From the NCBI GenBank assembly GCA_038503075.1, contig JBCAML010000021.1:806001-870000 (forward strand): 64,000 nucleotides of DNA, read 5' to 3'. Origin of the DNA: Gyromitra esculenta (taxonomy: Eukaryota; Ascomycota; Pezizomycetes; Pezizales; Discinaceae). Position numbers and translations under genes: made by a program. This document shows positions 56,741 through 64,000 of this stretch, in pieces; positions within the stretch are counted from its first letter, which is position 1, and each line of letters starts with the position of its first letter. The notes beneath the pieces were generated by a model. The model saw only the letters and a list, made by a program, of their open reading frames with translations. It did no database searches and was not told the origin of the DNA.

Positions 56741-59700
56741 TTATAGCCGTGAGCTCCTGCGAACACTAACTAGACCTTCCTTAGGTTTACTTGGATATCG
56801 TTGGTGAAAAACATCTACTACTTCAGTCTCCGTATGGTAATCAGCTGGTTCCCACGTAGGTAAGGCATAACCTGTCCATTCCACCAGGTATTGTAGTTTC
56901 CCGTGGCGAATGCGAGAATCTAGGATACTTTCAACAAGATATTCCTCATGATCGTTGACTTGGACCGGGGGTGGTGGTGGAATGATCTGACCCGGGAGTG
57001 GGTCGGCAGGAGCAGCTTTGATTAGTGAAACGTGAAATACCGGATGGTATTTCATAGACGATGGCAGGTCTATCTCATAGGCATATGCGGAGATTATTCG
57101 TTTCACGGGGAAGGGGCCACTCCACTTCCAGTCCAATTTCCTTGAATTCCTAGTCGTCCTCATGTTCTTCATAGATATGAAGACACGGTCATTGACTTTG
57201 AATGAAGGGGCGGGGGTGCGGTGCTGATTAGCACTGGTCTCGAAAATATCTTGTGCTGTCCTCATTTGAACTCGAAGGAAGTCTCTAAGTTCTTCCATTT
57301 TAGAGGCGAAGTCATTAGCATCGAGGGTCTGAGGGGAGCGGTCATTGGAAACGACGGAGGTATCAAAGCGAGGATGGTAACCATAGTTGGCGAAGAAGGG
57401 AGTAGCTTTCGTACTGGCTGACTCTTGGTTATTGGCAGCGAACTCCGCAATAGGTAACCATTTTGTCCAGTCGTCTTGTTGATAAGAAACATAGCACCGA
57501 AGATATTGTTCCATAACGGCATTAAGACGTTCGGTTTGACCATCTGTTTCAGGGTGGAAGGACGTTGACATTCGAGCGGAAATATTCAGGCGTTGGCAAA
57601 GATGTTTCCAAAACTTAGCGGTAAACTGCGTTCCTCTATCCGAAGTGATGTGGGAAGGTAGTCCATGTAGTTTCCAGACATTTTGGAGGTAGAGTTCGGC
57701 TGTTCGCTCGGCGTTAACGGTCGTATTGCACGGGATAAGGTGCCGCATCTTCGAGAGTCGATCCACTACAACCATAATAGCATCAAAGCCGTTGGATTCC
57801 GGGAGACCGGTAACAAAGTCCATTGATAGTTCTTCCCAGGGGCGATTAGGGATGGGGAGAGGTTTCAAGACGCCTTGGGTACCAAGGGTGCTTGGTTTTG
57901 CTCGTCGACAGGTATGACAGTTCCGCGTATAACGGCCGATGTACTCTCTCATCTTCGGCCAATAGAAATGCCTCGAAATGAGTTCGAAGGATTTTTCACG
58001 CCCTGGGTGGCCGGCTGAGGGGGCGTCATAATGTCGTTGTAGGATGAGGAGGCGAAGAGGGTCGTAATCAGGGATATAGAGTTTTTGCCGGTAATAAAGG
58101 CGACCGCTGACTTCAGTACAGTCACCTAGGGTGATCTCTTTTGACTGTCGTTCACCATTTTTAAGCGCTAGGAGGATTTTTTGTGGGAACGAGTCAGCAT
58201 TATATCCAAGGTTCATTAAAGTATCGAGGGAGGCATCCAATTCAGCGGGTTCGTTTGATAAAGAACCCGAAAACAAACTCAACTTAGGATCAACGTTCTT
58301 TTCTTTCAAGACTATTTGGTGTTGGTGCCTTAGTCTTTCATCCCCTTCTTCAGGGAGATCTCCTGATCTCCGAGTCAGTGCGTCCGGTTTTCCTCCTTGT
58401 ACTCCTGGTCTATAGGTAATGACGAAGTCAAAACGTGAGAGATATTCAGCCCATCTGACTTGTCGTCGATTAAGTTGCTTGGTGGTCATAAAATATTCCA
58501 AGTTCTTATGATCGGTAATGACAGAGATGGGTAATTCGGATCCTTCAAGCTCTGGTCTCCATTCCTCGAAACAGCGTATAATAGCGAGAAGTTCCTTATC
58601 ATAAATCTCGTAGTTGCATTCAGCTGGTGAATGCTTCTTGGAGAAGAAGGCTACAGGATGAAGTACGCCGTTATCGTCAAGTTGGGAGAGGACACCACCG
58701 GAAACAAAGTCAGAAGCATCGGATTCCACGAAGATTTTCTTTCGAGGGTCGAAGTGGATGAGCACGGGGGCCTTAGTAAAGGCATCTTTCAGCGCTTCGA
58801 ATGCGAGTTCCGCTTCGACTGTCCATTCGAAGACAACACCCTTTTTTGTAAAAGCAGTAAGGGGGGCGGCTAATCGGGAGAACCCTAGGATGAATCGTCG
58901 GTAAAAATTTGCAAAGCCAAGGAAGGCTTGTACATCTTTGACTGATTTTGGGCGATTCCAATCTCGGACGGCTTTGAGTTTATCCTCGTCCATCTTTATT
59001 CCCTCAGGGGTTAGTATTAGGCCGAGGTATTTGATGGATTGTACGTGGAACTCGCACTTCTCAGGTTTGAGAAGGATATTGTTGGCCTTAAGAGCGTCGA
59101 GTACTTGTCTGACATGTACTCTGTGCTCAGCAAGAGTATCGCTGTAGATGAGAATGTCGTCGAGGTAAGCCGTGCAAAAGAGATCTAAAAATTCTCGGAG
59201 GGAGTCGTTCACAAATCGCTGGAATGTACCGGGGGCGTTGGTAAGACCGAATGGCATTACCATGTATTCGTATAGGCCATATCGTGTTCGGAAGGCTGTT
59301 TTCCATTCTTCTCCCTCAGCGATGCGAATTTGGTGAAAGCCATCCCGGAGGTCGAGTTTGGAGTACCACTGAGCTTTTGCAAGGCGATCCAAGGTTTCTT
59401 TGATCAGGGGGGAAGTGTATCTGTCTTTCACCGTAAGAGCGTTGAGGCCACGATAATCGACACAAAGTCGGAGGGAACCATCGGGCTTAGCGGCGAAGAG
59501 GACTGGAGAACCAGCGGAAGATGAACTAGCACGGATGAATCCTTTTTCTAAGTTGTCTTCGATGTACTTCTTAAGAACTAGAAGTTCATCACGAGACATG
59601 CCATAGAGGGGTCCAAACGGTGGTTCCTTGCCTTCTTGTAGGGTGATCTTGTGGTCGTAAGGTCGGCGAGGGGGGAGTCCTTGAGCTTTAGCTTTATCGA

Positions 59701-60420
59701 ACATGTCCAGATATCCATGGTATTCGGCAGGTATTTGTTGTTTCCACTCTTCTTTGGTTGTTTTATTATCAAGAACCTTATTGATTTCGTAGAGGGACAT
59801 GGCGTAAACCTGGATCCCCTTTCTTCTAGCAAGCATGCGGAAACTAGCGGCGCCGATAAAGGCAGCATTAAGCTTGTTTGGTGGGGGGATGGCCTTGGCT
59901 GAGACGACGGATTGTTTAGGGGTGCAGTGAGTGGTGCAGAATTCAGAATTGAATTCAATGCTTTTGTTTGCAAACTGTAAATGAACATCGTGGAGGTTCA
60001 TCCAGGGAATGCCTAATACTAGGGGGTAATGGCCTAGTTTGGTGACGAAGAAAGGAGCTTTTTCGGTATGCTGTTGGATGGAAAGCTCTAGGTGACAGAG
60101 GTTGGTAATATCTCCCGAGGCAATTGTTCGGCCGTCAATGACTTCCAATTGGCGAGGGGTTTTGAGGAGAGATAGGGGCAGGGAATGGTGACGCACGAAG
60201 TTTTCATCAATGAAAGCGAACCCTGAGGCTCCAGTGTCAAGAAGTGCGTGTGTTTTTATGATTTTATTTTGGTGGGAAAGGTTACAAGAAATTACAAAAT
60301 GTTCCCCGTCCAAAGTATCCTCCACACACACGTCCGACACCGAAAACCCAGAAATAGAGAACGCAGACAAAGGAGAAAAAGGAACCAGAGCAGGGTCACA
60401 AGGCGACTCTGGTTGAACTA
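56741..60420 (-). CDS. pol: Element F Pol polyprotein
   Basis: About 1,225 codons read by -1 frameshift from gag; there is no ATG of its own, and the longest frame from a non-ATG codon is 1,209 residues. Counting from that codon (60370): aspartic protease DTGASG at 45-50; RT with [27 protein letters not shown] and YLDD near 400; RNase H ([11 protein letters not shown] near 555); integrase HHCC zone (HYDAPSAGHPGREK..NCHTC, about 790-830). The integrase core has D in [13 protein letters not shown] in TSDRGTQF and E in HPETDGQTE; the C-terminal chromodomain is EEYLVESILDSR..YLVEWTGYALPTWEPADY. All catalytic residues are present. The product replicates and integrates the element; the chromodomain probably directs it to marked chromatin. 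Confidence 0.95.
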
Positions 60421-60427
60421 GTTTAAA
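60383..60427 (-). promoter_or_regulatory. -1 frameshift signal, element F
   Basis: The heptamer TTTAAAC (60421-60427) is followed at once by the gag TAG (60418-60420). A 6-nt spacer leads to a perfect 8-bp stem (60407-60414 with 60383-60390) closing a 16-nt loop. The pol frame is open in -1 from the heptamer onward. Confidence 0.88.
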
Positions 60428-61665
60428 GACTCGACTGAGTCTGCTGCATCGAAGGCAGGAAAACGAGGAGGCAAAGGCGGCGGAAAAACAGAGGGAGCTG
60501 GAGGTGCGGCGGCGGCATTAGTGACAGCTCCCCTCATAGCGGGGCGCTTGGAGGCGGAAGGGCAGTTTGAGAAGATATGACCTTCCCCGGCGCAAAACAG
60601 GCAACGATTATTGGTTTGTCTCCAGGATTTTTCTTCTGGAGATAGTTTTCTTCTCCCGTTTATTTGAACATACCGTTGTTCAGGGGCGGGGCGAGAGGTG
60701 GAGGTTCGGCCAAAAGAGAGATCCATGGGGGCAAGTCCTCCGGGAGCGAAGGAGGAGGAGGCAGGAGTATAGGCGGCGGGGGCAGCGGCAGGGGCGGTGA
60801 ATTGTCCCATGGTATTGCGGACGGCATTTTTCTTTTCTTCCCTTCTTGCTCGGATTCGGTTGTCCAGGCGGAGAAGGAAGGCGCAGAGGGAAGTGAAGGT
60901 GGTGGGGAAGTCGGCGACGGTTACCACTGCTTCCTTTAGCTCGTCCGACATGCCGTATTCCAGGGCATCGTTCTTAGCTGACTCGTCATAGTTGAGGCGC
61001 CCCATGATTCGTTGAAAGTCGGCAAGGTAGGCGGAGAAATCTCGCTTCCCTTGTCGGAGTTGGTGCAGTTCACGGCGGGCAGTGCCGAGAGGGTCGGGAT
61101 CGCCGAAGGCTGTTTCCAGGGCGGTGATCAAATCGGCGGCTGAGTTCCATGTGGTAGTTCCGTCAGGAAGGACGGAGTGGCGAACTTGTTCGAGGGCGGC
61201 TCCCTCGAGACGGCTGATAGCATACAATATCATATTGTTGCTGTTGGAAAAGCGATCGGCGTTAACCGAGAGTTTTGACCTGAGTTGTAGAACAAACCCA
61301 GGGAGTTTATCGCGAGACCCGTTGAACTTATCCGGGTCAGGCATCTTATCCGAGCGACCTCCTTGAGTGTGAGCAGGAGGGGGTGGTGGCGATGGTGCAG
61401 GTGGTGGGGGGGCGGCGTTCTGAAGGCGGGCGATTTCCGCTTCGGCTGCTTGTAGTTGGGACTGGCAGGTATTGAACCTTGCCGTCATGTTGTTTCGTTC
61501 CTGTACAGCTTCTTCCAGCTGTAGGTCTGCATACGTGAGGTTGTCGACCCGTTGTTGATAATGGGATCGAATTTCCTCGTAGGCAGAGGCGAGGTCGGCG
61601 TTGGCGGCAGCTTGGAAATTCTCGAAGGTCGGGAAGGTCCAGGGGGCAGGGGCGGGGTTGCTCAT
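60418..61665 (-). CDS. gag: Element F Gag polyprotein (415 aa)
   Basis: ATG at 61665 in a good context (GCCGCCATGAGC). Residues 1-90 are an N-terminal helical, coiled-coil-like region, then a proline-rich hinge. The capsid domain shows KFNGSRDKLPGFVLQLRSKL and LRQGKRDFSAYLADFQRIM. A CCHC knuckle (CLFCAGEGHIFSNC) lies near residue 365, with a proline-rich end. The frame is open to TAG. Gag assembles particles and packages element RNA in the cytoplasm (family knowledge). The longer frame upstream of the ATG starts with TTG and includes the PBS, so it is not used as the start. Confidence 0.93.
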   Translation of the reverse strand: MSNPAPAPWTFPTFENFQAAANADLASAYEEIRSHYQQRVDNLTYADLQLEEAVQERNNMTARFNTCQSQLQAAEAEIARLQNAAPPPPAPSPPPPPAHTQGGRSDKMPDPDKFNGSRDKLPGFVLQLRSKLSVNADRFSNSNNMILYAISRLEGAALEQVRHSVLPDGTTTWNSAADLITALETAFGDPDPLGTARRELHQLRQGKRDFSAYLADFQRIMGRLNYDESAKNDALEYGMSDELKEAVVTVADFPTTFTSLCAFLLRLDNRIRARREEKKNAVRNTMGQFTAPAAAPAAYTPASSSFAPGGLAPMDLSFGRTSTSRPAPEQRYVQINGRRKLSPEEKSWRQTNNRCLFCAGEGHIFSNCPSASKRPAMRGAVTNAAAAPPAPSVFPPPLPPRFPAFDAADSVESLN

Positions 61666-61734
61666 GGCGGCGTTGGGGTTTATGTGACAGCGTAAAAAAG
61701 CGGGGTAGAGGGTGTGGATGAGGAAGCAACGTAA
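61666..61734 (-). promoter_or_regulatory. Element F leader and self-priming PBS
   Basis: A 69-bp leader. The LTR is followed by TT and then ACGTTGCTT, complementary over 9 nt to AAGCAACGT in the LTR, which lies about 48 nt downstream of the TATA box and so near the expected RNA start. Confidence 0.7.
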
Positions 61735-62639
61735 TCTCAAGGGGCGAGGTTTTCCTTCAAGCTCTCAGGTATCCCCCGAGATAAGCAGTGCTACTTGAAG
61801 AGAAAACTAAGCGACGAGAGTGTTTACGAGATTCCACAGGCTCTACGAAGTGTTCAAGTATAGAGGACTTGAGAACGGCGACAGCGTAGGTTTTATGAGG
61901 TAAAACCGAGTTTTGTATTGTGAAATACAAGAGTGTACGATAGAAGACGTTGCTTAAGGAAAGAAGAAGAAAAAGTACAACAAGAGGGGAAATCCCTTCG
62001 CTTATATACCACTTTTCAACTTGTTCGATGACAAAGACTTGACTGCAACGGAAACCTAAAGAAACACAAGGAACGACAATGTAACACAACACCCTTATAC
62101 CCTTATACCCGACGAACCAACGAAAACAGTTATCCATGAAAGAAAGATCCCTTCGCTTATATACTAAACTTCAACTCTTTCGATGACAAAGACATGACTC
62201 ATTGCAATATAAATCCCAAGGAACACAAAGAACAATAACAAGGCGCACCAACCATGTACCCATGTACCTAACTGACCAACAAAACAACCATCCATGAAAG
62301 AGGGAGGTGAAGTGGGTGAGATTCAGTTCGTCAGCCTTTGTGAGGAACTGACTAACTGTCTTTAGGGTCATGGGGGCTCCTGTTATCCTGTTGTCCTTAT
62401 TTTGGATTATAGAAATCCAATTAGTAGGGTGGGAAAAGACAGGTGGTGATGGAGGAAAGGTGTCAGATCTCTGCCGTTTCGATGGTGAGTGGTTCTTGGT
62501 TCCGCCATGGCAGTTGTGGAGGAAGCAGGAGTGGTAGAGGCTTTGCCTCTTTGGAGAGAGGGGAAGAGAAGTGTAAAGATTCTTGCTGTGTCTTCTGAAG
62601 ACATGCGATTGGAGTGGTAGTGTTAGAACAAGGATCCAA

Positions 62640-63977
62640 CTTGTTTTTGTGAGCGGGGTAATGAAATGAAGCCGAAGTGCTAAAGACTTTTGGCTGTGTG
62701 TAACGCCGTTGCAACACAAGGTGGTGGTGAACTTTCAATCGAAGAGGTTGTAGCAGGGACGGAGGATGGCTAATGAACACTAGTATGTGCGATATCTTCA
62801 ATTCTCTAATACTAAGCTATATACATATATGATACCCTCTGCTCTACTTCGCTCCCCGCTCTCTACTACGCTCCCCGCCCTCTCAGGCGCTTCCTGCTCC
62901 CCCACCCGCGGTCGATCAGGCGCCATATACAGCTCTTCAGGGGTCAATCCTATTATCAAGCAGGCGCCCTATAGGGCTTGCTCAGGGGCCGATCCCGCTG
63001 CCTATCCCGCTGTTGAGCAGGTGCCATAGAGAGCTCTCTTGGGGGTCGAGCCTGCAGCTGAACAGGCGCCCAATATGGCTCCCTAGGGGGGTCGATCCTG
63101 CTGCCGAATAGACGCCATATAGGGCTCCCTAGGGGGAGAATCCCGCTGTCGAATGGGGTCAATATGGGCGCCCTAGGGGGGCTGCTAGGGAGGTCGCTAG
63201 GGAGGTCGATCCTGCTGTTGAACGGAGTCAATGTGGGTGTCCTAGGCCAGCCAAGCAGGCAGTATATGGGGAACGCTAGAGAGATTCCTATGGCAGTCGA
63301 TTCAACAGTCTAGCAGGCGGTGTGGAGGCCCCCTAGACAGGGGAGGGAGGGACACTGAACGACAGAGACATACAACCTGGAGATCTGTTAGTGAAGTGCA
63401 TTGCAGCAGCAGCAGGAAGGTGAGCAGGAGGTGGAGGGTGTGGCCCATATAAGAGAAGTGCCGCTGGGAGGGCGTGGGTGAGGTCATGGTGATCGTGAAG
63501 GAAGCTGGCTCAAAGATCTGAGGAAGGGGCTAGGGTTCCAACTTAGAAGAATCCGACCGAGGCAGCCATTGGGCGTACGGGCGTACTGGGTGTGGACGTA
63601 TGGACGTACTGGGCATACTGGGCGTGAGTGTATGGGCGTATGGGCACACTGGGCGTACTGGGCATGCAGAGTTATGGGTGTATGGGCGTACTGGGCATAC
63701 TAGGGCATATACACGCATATAGACGCACAAGATTTGGGGCTTTCCAACGTACCAGACATGGATGGACGTACCAGCATACCATTTTGACTACGTAGGAGGG
63801 GTAGCAACGCACTGGGCGCAGTCGGACGTACGAGAGCTCCATATTAGCAATGTACTGGGCACACTGGTACTGCTGAACGCATATGGGCGCATATAGACAC
63901 ATATAGACGCACAAGCTTTTAGGACTGCGTCTGGACACTTGCCCATGCGCGCACACGCAGACAGGTTTTTGCTGATG
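62640..63977 (-). repeat. 5' region of LINE-like unit, copy 2, with minisatellites
   Basis: The counterpart of 30870-33160: shared leader (GTGTAACGCCGTTGCAACAC), ~46-bp units at 62905-63260, GGGCGTAY-type repeats at 63565-63700, and the shared terminus TTTTTGCTGATG. It is shorter than copy 1 and lacks the 459-bp MITE. Confidence 0.7.
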
Positions 63978-64000
63978 ATAGGAGCGATAAATTGATCCCT

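Larger units (their letters stand above)
56322..62141 (-). mobile_element. Element F, complete chromovirus with intact ORFs (5820 bp)
   Basis: Two 407-bp LTR-2 copies (56322-56728 and 61735-62141) differ at about five positions by eye. Perfect TSD GAAAG lies at 56317-56321 and 62142-62146. Gag and pol are both open. The PBS block (61724-61732) pairs with the LTR block at 61947-61955, the TATATA box is near 62003-62008, and the polypurine run AAGGGAGGGGG abuts the 3' LTR. It is the only copy here with every visible part needed for autonomy. Confidence 0.95.
54914..62299 (-). repeat. Solo LTR-2 'X' in the LINE, twice split
   Basis: The parts are 54914-55051, 56200-56321 and 62142-62299, flanked by TSD GAGGG (54909-54913 and 62300-62304). 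It is interrupted first by a solo LTR-3 (TSD CTTGA) and again by element F (TSD GAAAG). The joined length is about 408 bp, normal for the family. Confidence 0.92.
53775..62604 (-). pseudogene. LINE-like ORF1, copy 2
   Basis: An ORF1 protein in two genomic parts. The N-terminal part lies in 62300-62604 and joins in frame across the LTR insertion to 54913 (..LNMIQHLQSEVTRLKEAA, a coiled coil). An Ala/Pro-rich linker and an RRM-like central region follow. Three CCHC-type knuckles close it (CSQCHKFGHHTNKC, CCHWCVGLHPTAAHSC, CVNCDGPHESHLNSC; 53800-54030), with a TAG at 53775-53777. One in-frame TGA at 54174-54176 breaks it. The start is uncertain because a frameshift lies near 62500. Its role in a working element would be RNA binding. 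Confidence 0.75.
53390..63977 (-). mobile_element. LINE-like ORF1-only unit, copy 2 (interrupted)
   Basis: The unit occupies 53390-54913 and 62300-63977; everything between was inserted later. On the minus strand it has a minisatellite-rich 5' region, ORF1, about 360 bp of 3' sequence and an A-rich tail (AAATAAAAATAAAAAAA, 53390-53407). No reverse-transcriptase ORF is present between the ORF1 stop and the tail, and the total of about 3.2 kb leaves no room for one. It is inserted in the LTR-3 gag. A TSD was not identified. Confidence 0.72.

Noticed and set aside
60370..60420. Independent start for element F pol
   Set aside because: The frame's first codon there is TTG and it stays open upstream to the slippery heptamer, so expression as a Gag-Pol fusion fits better.

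Overview
This window is fungal nuclear DNA, most likely from a filamentous ascomycete. Its two host genes have short GT-AG introns (60-70 nt). One encodes a membrane-anchored family-90 glycosyltransferase and the other an Spp1/CFP1-type PHD protein of the Set1 histone H3K4 methyltransferase complex. The rest is Ty3/Gypsy chromoviruses, LINE-like units, a Helitron and Tc1/mariner-type elements. The transposon load and AT-rich spacers would suit a truffle-like Pezizomycete, but that placement is a guess.

Layout. (1) 1-28.9 kb is a Russian-doll nest of Ty3/Gypsy chromoviruses. On the minus strand A sits in B, B in C and C in a degenerate pol D. D also holds an LTR that was split by the complete element E (16036-21900). 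A degenerate plus-strand element G (22562-28866) follows. (2) 28.9-33.2 kb is a LINE-like unit with an ORF1 remnant and a long minisatellite-rich 5' region. (3) 33.2-42.6 kb is a gene island: the GT90 gene (34700-37639, minus), a nested foldback-MITE cluster, and the SPP1 homologue (39586-41457, minus). (4) 42.8-51.15 kb is a plus-strand Helitron remnant cut by solo LTRs, a short repeat and a Tc1-like transposon. (5) From 51.15 kb to the window end is a third Gypsy family (LTR-3, canonical TG..CA). A second LINE-like unit is inserted in its gag, and that unit is interrupted by an LTR which itself contains a solo LTR-3 and the complete element F (56322-62141) with intact gag and pol.

Three LTR families are defined here. 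LTR-1 (TATTTAAG box, ends ...CCGTGAGA) and LTR-2 (TATATAAG box, ends ...CCTTGAGA) are related. Both start TTTCA and end TGAGA instead of TG..CA, and about twenty 5-bp target-site duplications (TSDs) fix the ends. LTR-3 is 738 bp with TGTAACGG...CCGTTACA ends.

The most informative biology is in the retroelements. Gag and pol are joined by a conserved -1 frameshift module: slippery T TTA AAC directly before the gag UAG, a 6-7 nt spacer, and a hairpin whose paired bases covary between copies. All three families carry a primer-binding site (PBS) two bases after the 5' LTR that is complementary to a 9-10 nt stretch inside their own LTR. That is the arrangement of Tf1/sushi-type self-priming. Premature stops in old copies are mostly CGA-to-TGA changes, as expected from cytosine deamination or a RIP-like process.
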